From Halobellus captivus (GTDB lineage: Archaea; Halobacteriota; Halobacteria; Halobacteriales; Haloferacaceae): a stretch of DNA of 64,000 nucleotides. Both the position numbers and the translations under genes were made by a program. Below the pieces are notes generated by a model, which saw only the letters and a program-made list of their open reading frames with translations, was not told where the DNA came from and did not search any database. Below, in pieces: positions 35,301-43,857 of this stretch (its first letter is position 1; the number at the start of each line of letters is the position of its first letter). The stretch spans positions 192,521-256,520 of the forward strand of contig NZ_RDQE01000005.1 of assembly GCF_003697845.1 (NCBI RefSeq). The letters run 5' to 3'.

Positions 35301-35900
35301 TCAGATCCCCAGCCACTCGTCGTTTCGGACCTCGTACCCGTTCGCCCGGCAGAACTTCGCCGCCCGCCGTCGGACGTCCCGCGACCCCGGGATCGTCTCC
35401 CTGTCATCGATCCGTTCGACGATCCAGTCGGCCATGACCCGGATGCCCTCGTCGTCGTCGTCCGCGTCGATCGCCGCGAGTTCCCGGAACGTCCGCTCGT
35501 AGGCGTCGCGCTGTGACCGGCTCATCTCCGCGTTCGGGAGCCCGTCGCCCGCCTCCACGACCCGTTTCATCGCCATGGCGACGGTGGGTCGTCGGATCCG
35601 CACCCCGATCTCGTCGGGCGAGTCGAACGTCTCCCCGTCCGCGTCCGGGACGAGGTCCGCGATCGCGTAGGTCCCCACGGTCGACTCGATCTCGCGGTCG
35701 CCGACCGCCGAGACGATCTCCACCCCCGTCGCCGGGAACGCCAGCGGTTCGAGTTCCGTCTCGAAGTAGGCGAGCTCGGAGGCGTCGACCGGCGGTTCGG
35801 CCTCGTCTCCGCGTTCCAACTCCGCAGCGATCTCGCGCTCGCGCTGGCGTCTCTCCTCGTCGTGAGCCTGTTTGTCGCGACCGCTCTTGTCGTCTGCCAT
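35301..35900 (-). CDS. Haloarchaeal conserved protein (DUF5789-like)
   Basis: 199 residues. A charged N-terminal helix (DKQAHDEERRQREREIAAEL) leads into a compact beta domain (LEPLAFPATGVEIVSAVGDR; STVGTYAIADLVPDADGETF), a helical middle, and a C-terminal part with FCRANGYEVRNDEWLGI. The first part resembles the haloarchaeal DUF5789 family (recalled). No catalytic motif visible. It is soluble and presumably cytoplasmic. Confidence 0.72.
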   Translation of the reverse strand: MADDKSGRDKQAHDEERRQREREIAAELERGDEAEPPVDASELAYFETELEPLAFPATGVEIVSAVGDREIESTVGTYAIADLVPDADGETFDSPDEIGVRIRRPTVAMAMKRVVEAGDGLPNAEMSRSQRDAYERTFRELAAIDADDDDEGIRVMADWIVERIDDRETIPGSRDVRRRAAKFCRANGYEVRNDEWLGI

Positions 35901-35981
35901 CCCCTAATTAGGTCCTCTAGTCGGATAGTCCTGTGGTTCAACGAACACTTCTCGCCATCGCCGTCGGATCCCGAGCGGTTC

Positions 35982-36950
35982 CTACGACTCCCGGCCGCCA
36001 CCGTAACACGCCCCCTCCACCCGGCGGTCGAACAGCCGCGAGAGAAGGGTCGTGAGCGCCCCGGAGACGCCCCCACCGTCGCCGTCGACGGCGATCCCGT
36101 CGACCGTCCGAACCGGACGGACCTCCCACGTCGCGTTCGCGAGGAAGACCTCGTCGGCCTCGCGCACCTCGCTGGGGGTGTAGCTCCCCTCCTCGACCGG
36201 GATCCCCTCCTCCTCGGCGACGTCGACGATCTCGGATCGAGTGACGCGAGGGACGATCGGACCGTCGAGCGAGGGCGTCTTGAGCCCCTCCCCGTCGGCG
36301 AAAAAGAGGGTCGAGTCCGCACCGCCGGCGACGTGGCCGTCCGCATCGATGAGCAGCGCCTCGTCCGCGCCCGTCACGCGGAGTTCGAGTCGCGCGAGGG
36401 TCTCGTTCACCCGGGCGTGGGTCGTCGCGTCGGCCGGCACCGCCCGGTTCGACGTTCTCCGGGTCTTGACGGTCTGGAGCGTCGCCGGCGCGTCGTAGAC
36501 CGGATCCGACCCGACTCCGCCCCTCGGGAGCGGACGAGCCGTCACGACGACGGTCGGATCGCTCTCGATCCGGGGATCGAACCGGTCGGCGGCGTTCGCT
36601 CCGCGGCCGCGCGTGATCGAGACCTCACAGCGTGCGTCCGTCAGGTCGTTCGCCGTGAGCGTCTCATGGACGCGGTCTCTCAGCTCCGCGTCCGGGATCG
36701 CGCGGTCGATCGAGAGCGCCTCACGGCTTCGGGCCAGCCGGTCGGCGTGCCGGTCCCAGCGGAACGCGTTTCCGCCGTAGACTCGTACGGTCTCGCGGGC
36801 CGCGTCGCCGTATCGGAACCCGCGGTCCTCGACGTGGACCGTCGCGGAATCCGCGGCCACGACCTCGCCGTCGACGTGGTATCGGCGGTTCGGATCGTCC
36901 GAGCCGTCGGGACCGTCCGGATCGCCCGACCCATCCGAACCGTCGTTCAT
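35982..36950 (-). CDS. Class IV aminotransferase (PabC/IlvE-like)
   Basis: 322 residues, PLP-dependent fold type IV. Seen: a Gly/Asp/Pro N-terminal extension, then RYHVDGEVVAADSATVHVED and RGFRYGDAARETVRVYGG. The likely PLP Lys is in LQTVKTRRTSNRA. Later motifs are DEALLIDADGHVAGGADSTL (usual Glu-Gly-Ser-N region altered to GGADSTLF) and VFLANATWEVRPVRTVDG. 4-amino-4-deoxychorismate lyase is the commonest haloarchaeal assignment, but branched-chain or D-amino acid aminotransferase cannot be excluded. No pabA/pabB adjacent. Confidence 0.8.
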   Translation of the reverse strand: MNDGSDGSGDPDGPDGSDDPNRRYHVDGEVVAADSATVHVEDRGFRYGDAARETVRVYGGNAFRWDRHADRLARSREALSIDRAIPDAELRDRVHETLTANDLTDARCEVSITRGRGANAADRFDPRIESDPTVVVTARPLPRGGVGSDPVYDAPATLQTVKTRRTSNRAVPADATTHARVNETLARLELRVTGADEALLIDADGHVAGGADSTLFFADGEGLKTPSLDGPIVPRVTRSEIVDVAEEEGIPVEEGSYTPSEVREADEVFLANATWEVRPVRTVDGIAVDGDGGGVSGALTTLLSRLFDRRVEGACYGGGRES

Positions 36951-36986
36951 CGGCGTTGCCGAACCGGGCGGTCGCCGGGAGCCACC

Positions 36987-37577
36987 TCAGAACTCCTTCG
37001 CGCGGTCGACCCACTTGACGGCACGCTTCTCGCCGATGCTCGCGCCCTCGGCCACCTCCGCGGGGTCCGCGGCCGCGAGGTCCTCGACGGTCTCGATCCC
37101 GATCTTCGAGAGCCGCTCGCCGTACGCCGGGCCGATGCCCTTGATCCGGTCGACGGGCGCGCCGTCGACTTCGTCGCCGGACTCGTCGGGTTCGCCACCC
37201 GCGCCGGCTTCGTCCTCCACGGCGTCGTCGGCGTCGTCGGAATCGTCGGCGTCGTCCACCTCGGCGACGTCAGCGTCGTCCTCGGTCGGTTCCTCGTCTC
37301 CGTCGGTGGCCGCCGCCTCGTCTCCGATGGTCTCCCCTTCGGCGTTCGCCTCGCGGTCATCGGCGGCGTTCGCCTCGTTCACGCCGGCGGCCGCGGTTCC
37401 CGTACCGTCGTCCTCGGTCCCGCTCTCCGTTCCGTTCCCGGCTTCCGGCTCGCCTCGGTCGTTCGGCTCGCTTCCGTCCGTGTCCCGTTCGACGGTCACC
37501 GTCGTCTCCCCGCTCTCGCCGTCGGACGAGTCGCTCCCGAACCCGAGCTTCTCCTTGATCTTCTTCAGCAGGGCCAT
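36987..37577 (-). CDS. Acidic protein with C-terminal helix-hairpin-helix domain
   Basis: 196 residues. The N-terminal MALLKKIKEKLGFGS is an amphipathic helix of the membrane-targeting kind. Residues ~15-140 are low complexity and extremely acidic (DDADVAEVDDADDSDDADDA). The C-terminal ~50 residues form an HhH-type domain: VDRIKGIGPAYGERLSKIGI and ETVEDLAAADPAEVAEG. HhH domains bind DNA backbone. Start fixed by CTTTAAATATC ~28 nt upstream of the ATG. Function unknown. Confidence 0.78.
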   Translation of the reverse strand: MALLKKIKEKLGFGSDSSDGESGETTVTVERDTDGSEPNDRGEPEAGNGTESGTEDDGTGTAAAGVNEANAADDREANAEGETIGDEAAATDGDEEPTEDDADVAEVDDADDSDDADDAVEDEAGAGGEPDESGDEVDGAPVDRIKGIGPAYGERLSKIGIETVEDLAAADPAEVAEGASIGEKRAVKWVDRAKEF

Positions 37578-37684
37578 TGGGGTCCGGTACACGCGCCCGA
37601 TATTTAAAGGCCCGCGACGGGCCCGAACGCGGGCCCGGGTGCCGGTCTCGCCGCGATTAAGTCGTCGCGGGCACACGATCGGTC

Positions 37685-38140
37685 ATGTCGATCCTCGATG
37701 CGGTGATGTGGTCCGTACACGTCGGGTTCGCGGTGCTCTGGACGGGAAGCGTGCTGTTCGTCGCGCTCGCGGTGGTTCCGCCGGCGATCCGCGGCGACAT
37801 CGGGGGCGACGCGCTCGCCGCGGTGGTCGGTCGACTTCGGTGGATCACGCGGATCGCGGCGCTCGCGTTCCTCGCCACCGGCGGGCACATGGCCGGGACG
37901 CTGTACACCGCCGAGACGCTCACCGGAACCGGCCGGGGCCACTTCGTTCTCACGATGCTCGCGCTCTGGTTCGTCATCACGGGGCTCGTCGAGGTCGCGA
38001 GCGGGAAGCTCCTCGACGGGATCGATCCTCTCTCACGAGCGCCCGCCCGCGACGCGAAGCCCTTCTTCTACGGGGCGGCCGCGCTCTCGGTCGGGCTGAT
38101 CCTCACCGCCGGCCTGCTCGCGAACCCGGCCGGAGTATAA
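37685..38140 (+). CDS. Four-helix membrane protein (CopD-like)
   Basis: 151 residues with four membrane helices: AVMWSVHVGFAVLWTGSVLF, TRIAALAFLATGGHMAG, HFVLTMLALWFVITGLVEVA and FYGAAALSVGLILTAGLLA. Histidines in helices one, two and three (SVHVG; GGHMAG; GHFVL) are compatible with heme or copper binding as in CopD/DUF420-type proteins. It could carry an electron or metal role; the assignment is by topology and His spacing only. Confidence 0.65.
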   Translation: MSILDAVMWSVHVGFAVLWTGSVLFVALAVVPPAIRGDIGGDALAAVVGRLRWITRIAALAFLATGGHMAGTLYTAETLTGTGRGHFVLTMLALWFVITGLVEVASGKLLDGIDPLSRAPARDAKPFFYGAAALSVGLILTAGLLANPAGV

Positions 38141-38179
38141 GATCGACCGATCGGACCGTGCGGTGGCGCGCCGGTGAGC

Positions 38180-38323
38180 GGGTGCGAGAGCACCCGCGAA
38201 CCGCCCGCGAGGGAGGCGGCGACCGAAGGGAGCCGCCGAGGCTGGGGAGGCGTGAGGTGCGGGGCGGTACTGTGCGGTGCGAGGCGGTACTGTGCGGTGC
38301 GAGGCGGGACTCAAAGGACGTTC
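38180..38323. repeat. Structured dispersed repeat, copy A (truncated)
   Basis: Contains an 8-bp hairpin GCGGGTGC-GAGA-GCACCCGC (about 38178-38197), a second stem GGCGGC (38215-38220) / GCCGCC (38232-38237), and a 30-bp core (38236-38265) identical to 41547-41576. Two copies of a ~20-bp unit ending TGTGCGGTGCGAGGCGG follow, then GCGGGACTCAAAGG shared with copy B. It lies between the CopD-like gene and aroE. Confidence 0.8.
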
Positions 38324-38358
38324 CGTGTCGATGATCCCACACGGACACACCCCCGGTT

Positions 38359-39213
38359 CTATTCCAACTCCGCACGCAACGCCGCGTTCATCTCCGCGAC
38401 GGGCGCGTCCGCGCCGGTCCAGCGCTCGAACGCCTCGACGCCCTGATAGAGCAGCATCCACGCGCCCTCGATCGTCGTCGCGCCGGCGGCCGCGGCGTCC
38501 CGAAGCAGCCGTGTCTCGGTGGGCGCGTAGACCGCATCGAGCACGGCCAAGTCGCCGTGGAGCAGCTCCGCCGGCACCGGCGTCGCGTCCTCCTCCATCC
38601 CGACGCTCGTCGCGTTCACGAGCACGTCGGCGGCGGGAACCTCCTCGGCGAGGCCGTCGAGCCCGCCGCCGGTCGCGTCCGGCACGTCGGCGGCGAGTTC
38701 GACCGCTCGCTCGGTCGTGCGGTTGGCGACGTGGACGTCCGCGCCGGCGTCCGCGAGCGCGAAGGCCGCGGCCCGCCCCGCGCCGCCCGCGCCGACGACG
38801 ACCGCGTCACGCCCGTCGAGGGGCACGTCGTGGCGCGCAAACGACCGGGTCACGCCCGCGGCGTCGGTGTTGTAGCCGCGGGGCGTTCCGCTTCCGTCGC
38901 GCTCATCCCCCTCGCCGTCGCTCACGTCGCCCTCCCCGGTGTCGGGGAAGACGACCGTGTTCACCGCGCCGATCCGTTCGGCGAGCGGGTCCGCGTCGAC
39001 GGCCGCGAGCACGTCCCGCTTGAACGGGATGGTGACGTTGAGTCCCGCCACGCCCAGGGCGGCCGCGCCCTCGACCGCCCGCGCGGCGTCGTCCGGAGCC
39101 GGTTCGAAGGTGACGTAGCGCGCGTCGATGCCGAGCGCCTCGTAGCCCGCCTCGTGCATCGGCGGCGACAGCGAGTGGCCGACCGGGTTGCCGATCAGTC
39201 CGTAGACGTCCAT
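38359..39213 (-). CDS. aroE: Shikimate dehydrogenase
   Basis: Reduces 3-dehydroshikimate to shikimate with NADPH in aromatic amino acid synthesis. Seen: 284 residues. Substrate pocket: [20 protein letters not shown] (Ser-Leu-Ser) and GLNVTIPFK with the catalytic Lys. Cofactor: [19 protein letters not shown] and the VANRTTERA (NRT) motif. Later ALLYQG-type segment is [16 protein letters not shown] Ser/Gly/Asp loop ([15 protein letters not shown]) is a haloarchaeal insertion. Start at 39213 from a GTTTTTG box. Confidence 0.95.
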   Translation of the reverse strand: MDVYGLIGNPVGHSLSPPMHEAGYEALGIDARYVTFEPAPDDAARAVEGAAALGVAGLNVTIPFKRDVLAAVDADPLAERIGAVNTVVFPDTGEGDVSDGEGDERDGSGTPRGYNTDAAGVTRSFARHDVPLDGRDAVVVGAGGAGRAAAFALADAGADVHVANRTTERAVELAADVPDATGGGLDGLAEEVPAADVLVNATSVGMEEDATPVPAELLHGDLAVLDAVYAPTETRLLRDAAAAGATTIEGAWMLLYQGVEAFERWTGADAPVAEMNAALRAELE

Positions 39214-39249
39214 ACGCGTCCGGGCGACTCGGACGAACAAAAACCCGAC

Positions 39250-40401
39250 TCACTCGCCCTCGGCCCCACCGTCCGCGTCCACGTCGGCGTCGGCCTCGGC
39301 CTCGATGACCTCCTCCAACGTCTCGGTCCCCACGTCGCTCGCGAGCTTGACGCCGACGAGCGAGACGACGACGCCGGCGACGATGAACGCCGCCAGTCGC
39401 TGGGCGGGCGCGACGACGTAGCCGGCGACGACCGTCGGAGCGAGGAGCGTCTCCTGTTCGAGGAAGTAGCCGGCGAACCCGCGCACGACGAGCCCGACGG
39501 CGACGATCACGAAGGGAAGGTTGAGATACGGCGTCCGGATCCCCTCGTCGCGGATCAGCTCGTCGAGCAGGCGGCCGACCGCCGCGGTCACGCCCGCGAT
39601 CGCGAGCCACGGAACGGCCGCGTAGGTGAACTCCATCGCCTGCACGGTCAACAGCGCGTCCTCGAGGTCCGTGGCCGCCAGCACGCCGAAGAACCCGCCG
39701 ACCAGGGAGAGCCCGCCGGCGACGACGTACGTCACGACCGACACCTGCCCGGCGTACAGCGCCTCCCGCACCCGCTCGGGCATCCCCGCGACCAGCCGGT
39801 CGATCCCGAGCCCCTTGTACAGGAGCGCCGCGCCGAGCAGGCCGGCGACGCCGGCGACCGCGGCCCCCGCCGAGAACCGCACGAACAGGACGGGAAGCAA
39901 CAACAGCGCGATCCCGATCGGGACGAGCACGGTCGAGCGGAGCTGCTCGTCGGCGAGGAACTGCTTCAACAGGTAGTACGTCGACTCGATGTCGCGGGCC
40001 TGTCGGACCACGACGCGGTCGACGCCGTCGACGGGCATCCGCGACTCGACGATCGGGAGGACGCGCTCGTCCTCCGCGGAGTCGACCACGACGATGGCGG
40101 CGTTCGGGGCGTAGCGGTCGACGAGATCGTCGAGCTGTGCCGCGATGGACCGGTCAGCGCCGACCGGACTCTCGCTTTCCGCCGAGACGACGGCCACGAT
40201 CGCGTCCTCGCGCTCGTCGCGGAGGTCACGGGCCACCCGGAGCGCCTCGAGCAGGCAGTTGACGCTGGCGTCCTCGGGGTCGGCGAGGCCCGCGTCGGTG
40301 ACGAGCGAGCGGACCGCCTCCCAGCCGGCGACCGGCATCGGGACGTTCGTGGCCCGCCCGATCGTTCCCGAGCGGTCCACGCAGATGACCAGCGTCGTCA
40401 C
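39250..40401 (-). CDS. DUF373 family membrane protein
   Basis: 383 residues. Soluble N-terminal ~150 residues (MTTLVICVDRSGTIGRATNV, DAIVAVVSAESESPVGADRS, APNAAIVVVDSAEDERVLPI) are followed by about seven hydrophobic helices with glycines (LVPIGIALLLLPVLFVRF; TYVVAGGLSLVGGFFGVLAA). The C-terminal tail is acidic. Typical of the archaeal DUF373 family, function unknown. The start is supported by the ATG at 40401 after an ATTTTTACTCC box. Confidence 0.88.
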   Translation of the reverse strand: MTTLVICVDRSGTIGRATNVPMPVAGWEAVRSLVTDAGLADPEDASVNCLLEALRVARDLRDEREDAIVAVVSAESESPVGADRSIAAQLDDLVDRYAPNAAIVVVDSAEDERVLPIVESRMPVDGVDRVVVRQARDIESTYYLLKQFLADEQLRSTVLVPIGIALLLLPVLFVRFSAGAAVAGVAGLLGAALLYKGLGIDRLVAGMPERVREALYAGQVSVVTYVVAGGLSLVGGFFGVLAATDLEDALLTVQAMEFTYAAVPWLAIAGVTAAVGRLLDELIRDEGIRTPYLNLPFVIVAVGLVVRGFAGYFLEQETLLAPTVVAGYVVAPAQRLAAFIVAGVVVSLVGVKLASDVGTETLEEVIEAEADADVDADGGAEGE

Positions 40402-40485
40402 GGATGGTCACACACCCCGCCGGAGTAAAAAGTCTCGCCGTCAGGGGGTCCCGGGGGCGTCCACCACGGTACGGACGGGAGGGGC

Positions 40486-41421
40486 CTATCGGAACTCGAC
40501 CTCGAGGTCGCGGCCGTCGCCGGCGAAGACGCTGGCGACGCCGTTGCCGGCGGCGAACGCGACGCGCTCCGCGCCGATACCGAGCCGCTCCACGAGCCCG
40601 CGATCGGGCGTGAACTCCTTGACGCCGACGTCGTCGTCGAGCTCCTCGGCGATCCGTTCCTCCACGTCGTCCTCGACGCCGAGCTCGTCGACGAGCCCGA
40701 GGTCCAGGGCGTCGGGACCGAGGTAGACGCGCGCTTCCGTCTCGCGGATCGCCTCGGGGTCCATCCCCCGACCCTCGCTCACGGTCTCGACGAACTGCTC
40801 GTAGTAGCCGTCGATGAGCGACTGGAGGTACTCGCGCTCGTCCGCTTCGATCTCCCGCAACGGCACGCCGGCGTCCTTGTACTCGCCGGCGGTGAACTGC
40901 TCGTAGGAGATCCCGAGCTTGTCGGCCAGCCCGGCCGCGTTCGGCCGCGAGCCGATCACGCCGATCGACCCCACGAGGCTCCCGTCGCGGGCCCACAGCT
41001 CGTCACAGCCGCTGGCGATCCAGTAGCCCCCGGAGGCGCACAGGTCCGTCGCGTACGCGACCGTCGGCCCGTCGAAGTCGGCGACCGCCCGCCGGATGTC
41101 GTCGCTGGGGACGACCTCCCCGCCGGGCGTGTTGAGCTCGACGAGGAGCGCCTCGACGTCCTCGTCGTCGTCCGCCGCCTCGACCTGCTCGACGACCTCG
41201 TCGGCGGTCGTCCCCCCCGGCCCGGAGAGGGGCGAGGGACGGCCCTTGTCCCGCTTTATGGGCCCCGAAATCGACACCTTCGCCACGTTGTACTCCTCGG
41301 TATCTCCGAACCGACCGCGAGTGAGCCGACCCAGGAGTCGCCCGCCGGCGACGGTCGCCGCCGCGCCCAGCGCGGCGGCCACGAGGAGGCCCGATCCGGT
41401 CGAACGTGCGTCGTCGTCCAT
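40486..41421 (-). CDS. sppA: Signal peptide peptidase SppA-like S49 protease
   Basis: 311 residues. One N-terminal membrane helix (SGLLVAAALGAAATVAGGRL), then an S49 serine-protease domain facing outward. Seen: VEALLVELNTPGGEVVPSDD, the nucleophile Ser in DLCASGGYWIASGCD, SLVGSIGVIGSRPNAAGL, and the general-base Lys in TAGEYKDAGVPLRE. Single catalytic domain, shorter than E. coli SppA, like archaeal and Bacillus forms. It would clear cleaved signal peptides or misfolded membrane proteins. Confidence 0.92.
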   Translation of the reverse strand: MDDDARSTGSGLLVAAALGAAATVAGGRLLGRLTRGRFGDTEEYNVAKVSISGPIKRDKGRPSPLSGPGGTTADEVVEQVEAADDDEDVEALLVELNTPGGEVVPSDDIRRAVADFDGPTVAYATDLCASGGYWIASGCDELWARDGSLVGSIGVIGSRPNAAGLADKLGISYEQFTAGEYKDAGVPLREIEADEREYLQSLIDGYYEQFVETVSEGRGMDPEAIRETEARVYLGPDALDLGLVDELGVEDDVEERIAEELDDDVGVKEFTPDRGLVERLGIGAERVAFAAGNGVASVFAGDGRDLEVEFR

Positions 41422-41883
41422 GGCGTCGATTGGTGGCGACGCGGTTTATGAGCGTCGGCGCGTGCCCGCGAGTGCCCGAAGGGCGCGAGCGGACCGCGCG
41501 AGGGAGGGGGAGACGACCCGCCGGAACTGCCGGCGGGTCGTCGAGCCCGAGGCTGGGGAGGCGTGAGGTGCGGGGCTGTGCGGTGCGGGCGGGACTCAAA
41601 GGGGCAGCCGCGAGGGCGACGGCGGCCGACGCAAGGACCGCAGGAAGTGAGCAAAGCGAACGATCGAGGACCGCAGCGAGGCCCCCGAGTCCTCGCGGCT
41701 GGGGCTTTGACAGTGTTCTCCGCGAGTACGTTTCCAGTCTCCGATGACCGAGCGGCTGCGGCCTTGGTGGTGGGCGTATTCGTGCGATCGTCGAGGGCGA
41801 CGCCCCAACCATCCCGAATGAATCTCACGTCTCCGACGTACGGCGACCGAAACGACCATTCGACGCCCGCGCCACCCTCGCGT
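41422..41883. other. Long intergenic region dominated by a structured repeat
   Basis: 462 nt without a convincing gene. It holds the SppA promoter on one strand, repeat copy B (41461-41710) and ~170 nt of unassigned DNA before the riboflavin-pathway gene, including the tail of a weak plus-strand frame. Arg/Pro-rich frames here are composition artefacts. Confidence 0.6.
41461..41710. repeat. Structured dispersed repeat, copy B (MITE-like)
   Basis: Contains a 13-bp perfect stem (41512-41524 / 41530-41542, 5-nt loop) and the 30-bp core identical to copy A (41547-41576). Inverted arms follow at 41596-41615 and 41691-41710 (17 of 20 positions pair; arm one TCAAAGGGGCAGCCGCGAGG). The paired arms flank ~75 nt. 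Two copies in this window with different surroundings suggest a mobile or amplified element. Confidence 0.8.
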
Positions 41884-42555
41884 ATGTACGTCGTCGTCAA
41901 CGCGGCCCAGAGCGTCGACGGGAAGCTCTCGACGCGCCGCCGGGAGCAGCTCCGGATCTCGGGCGAGGAGGACTTCGACCGGGTGGATCGGATCCGGGCG
42001 GCCGCCGACGCGGTGCTGGTCGGCGTCGGGACCGTCCTCGCCGACGACCCGCACCTCACGCTCGACGAGGAGGCGCGCCGCGTCGAACGGCTCCGGAACG
42101 GCCGACCGGGCGACCCCGCACGGGTCGTCGTCGACTCCACGGGACGGACGCCGACCGACGCGCGGATCCTCGACGACGCGGCGACAACCTACCTGCTCGT
42201 GTCGGCGGCGACGACGCCCGAGCGCCGAAAGGAACTGGCCGACGCCGGCGCGGAGGTGATCGTCGCCGGCGAGGAGCGCGTCGACCTCGTCGACGGCACG
42301 AGCGCGCTGGCCGGGGAGGGGATCGACCGGCTGATGGTCGAGGGCGGCGGCGAGGTGATCTACTCGTGTTTCGCGGCCGGGATAGTCGACGAGCTGCAGG
42401 TGTACGTCGGGTCGCTCGTCGTGGGCGGACGCGACGCGCCGACGCTGGCCGACGGCGAAGGGTTCGTGGAGGCGTTCCCCCGGCTCGATCTCACGGAGGT
42501 CGAGCGGCTCGACGACGGGGTCGTCCTCTCGTACGACGTCGACGGGAGAGCGTGA
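41884..42555 (+). CDS. 2,5-diamino-6-(ribosylamino)-pyrimidinone 5'-phosphate reductase
   Basis: RibD C-terminal/DHFR-like reductase of the archaeal riboflavin and F420 pathway (ArfC). Seen: 223 residues. MYVVVNAAQSVDGKLSTRRR opens the fold. The VGVGTVLADDPHLT substrate loop, ARVVVDSTGRTPTDARILDD and RLMVEGGGEVIYSCFAAGIV (NADPH-binding Gly cluster) follow. Length fits the archaeal family. The longer frame to 41563 crosses the repeat and is rejected. Confidence 0.92.
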   Translation: MYVVVNAAQSVDGKLSTRRREQLRISGEEDFDRVDRIRAAADAVLVGVGTVLADDPHLTLDEEARRVERLRNGRPGDPARVVVDSTGRTPTDARILDDAATTYLLVSAATTPERRKELADAGAEVIVAGEERVDLVDGTSALAGEGIDRLMVEGGGEVIYSCFAAGIVDELQVYVGSLVVGGRDAPTLADGEGFVEAFPRLDLTEVERLDDGVVLSYDVDGRA

Positions 42556-42704
42556 ATCGAGCGTCAACCGGCGGGGAGTCGGACGCATCGGACGACGATC
42601 GCCCCCTACCCATGCCCGTTAACCCCACCCATGGTAACGCGTGGATCCCGCGATATCGGCCGGTACACGGTCCGTGCTACCGACTTTCACACGAATTCAC
42701 CGAA

Positions 42705-42715
42705 GTATTTATATG
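42705..42715 (+). promoter_or_regulatory. Strong TATA box
   Basis: GTATTTATATG, the best TATA match in its neighbourhood. Centre near 42710 predicts transcription from about 42736, some 122 nt before the ATG at 42858. Confidence 0.6.
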
Positions 42716-42736
42716 TCACCCTACGGTACGTAGAGG

Positions 42737-42761
42737 TACCAGAACGCCTCCGGCGCTGGTA
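42737..42761 (+). ncRNA. Predicted 5'-terminal hairpin of the leader
   Basis: TACCAG / CTGGTA outer stem (6 bp), AA bulge, CGCC / GGCG inner stem (4 bp), TCC loop. It begins at the predicted transcription start, so it would cap the 5' end of the mRNA or mark a separate small RNA. Confidence 0.45.
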
Positions 42762-42857
42762 GGATCGCACGCTGAAATGAACGGGAGTTCTTATCAACGG
42801 CCCTACGCACGACGGCGAGCGGCCGCCACATCCGGAGCGGTGATGGAGAGATAAAAA

Positions 42858-43781
42858 ATGGTAACGAAAGACGAAGTCATCGAACAGTACGACATCGAGC
42901 CGATGAACGACGCGGACAACGTGGACCTTTCTGAAGACGACCTGGAGAACGGGTCCAAAGGACAGCTCATCAAACGCGCCGGTCAACTGCGGGACCGACG
43001 TAACGAGCTGAACCAGATGGCCTCCGAGCGCGCCTCCAAGCGCGACGACCTCAACGCCAAGACGCGCGAGAAGGTCGACGAGGCCCAGGAACACCGCGAG
43101 AAGCGCGACGAGCTCAACGAGCAGGTCCAGGAACACAAGGACAAGCGTAACGAGCTCAACGCGGAGGCCAACGAACTGTTCGACGAGGTCGAGGAGCTCA
43201 AAGGGGACATGGAGCTCGGCTCCGGCAAGTCCATCGAGGAGCTCAAAGAGGAGATCGAGGACCTCGAGTTCCGCCAGCAGACCGAGGTGCTCGACGCGGA
43301 GGACGAGCGCGAGCTCATCGAGAAGATCGACGACAAACGCGAGAAGCTCGCCGAGAAGAAGGAGAAGGTCGACGACACCAGCGAGCTCGACGACCTCGTC
43401 GAGGAGGCCGAGGAGGTCCGCTCGGAGGCGTCGAAACACCACCAGAAGGTGACGGAGCTCGCGGACAAGGCCCAGGAGCACCACAACGACATGATCGAGG
43501 CCTACCGCGAGGCCGACGACATCCGCGACGAGGCCGACGAGATGCACGAGCTCTTCGTCGAGGCCCAGGAGGCGGCCGACCGCCACCACGAGGACTTCGT
43601 CCGCGTCCAGAAGCGCCTGCGTGAGCTCGACAAGAAGGAGGAGGAGGAGCGCAAGGACGAGCGCGCCGAGAAGCGCGAGGAGGAGAAGGAGGAAGCCGAG
43701 GAGATCTACCAGAAGTTCAAGGAGGGCGAGACCCTCGACACCGAGGACCTGATGAAGCTCCAGAAGACGGGGCTTCTCTAG
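42858..43781 (+). CDS. Coiled-coil protein of archaeal DUF7121-like type
   Basis: 307 residues, almost all helix and coiled coil (LRDRRNELNQMASERASKRD; EIEDLEFRQQTEVLDAEDER; EKREEEKEEAEEIYQKFKEG). It ends DTEDLMKLQKTGLL. No globular domain, membrane segment or zinc motif. Such proteins are conserved in archaea, often under unlikely names such as phosphoserine phosphatase; function unknown. Expression control looks unusual: strong TATA, a ~120-nt structured leader and a GGAG before the ATG. A GGTTTTTGCGGTTTTCG run at ~43803-43819 may terminate it. Confidence 0.85.
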   Translation: MVTKDEVIEQYDIEPMNDADNVDLSEDDLENGSKGQLIKRAGQLRDRRNELNQMASERASKRDDLNAKTREKVDEAQEHREKRDELNEQVQEHKDKRNELNAEANELFDEVEELKGDMELGSGKSIEELKEEIEDLEFRQQTEVLDAEDERELIEKIDDKREKLAEKKEKVDDTSELDDLVEEAEEVRSEASKHHQKVTELADKAQEHHNDMIEAYREADDIRDEADEMHELFVEAQEAADRHHEDFVRVQKRLRELDKKEEEERKDERAEKREEEKEEAEEIYQKFKEGETLDTEDLMKLQKTGLL

Positions 43782-43802
43782 AGACGACCGGTCTCTCTGA
43801 AG

Positions 43803-43819
43803 CGGTTTTTGCGGTTTTC
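43803..43819 (+). terminator. T-rich terminator candidate
   Basis: GGTTTTTGCGGTTTTCG, two short T-runs ~20-35 nt after the coiled-coil gene stop; archaeal terminators are typically T-rich without a required hairpin. Confidence 0.4.
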
Positions 43820-43857
43820 GTGTAGCGAGAACGGGGAGCGTAGCGACCGCCGGGAAC

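Larger units (their letters stand above)
42556..42857. other. Intergenic region with long leader of the coiled-coil gene
   Basis: First ~140 nt show no feature. Then comes a strong TATA box at 42705-42715, a hairpin at 42737-42761, and ~100 nt of leader ending in GGAG about 10 nt before the ATG at 42858. A weaker 5-bp hairpin CTACG-GTA-CGTAG sits at 42721-42733. Confidence 0.6.

Noticed and set aside
41563-41883. N-terminal extension of the riboflavin-pathway reductase
   Set aside because: It runs through the structured repeat and has no protein-like character; MYVVVNAAQSVDGK is the family start.
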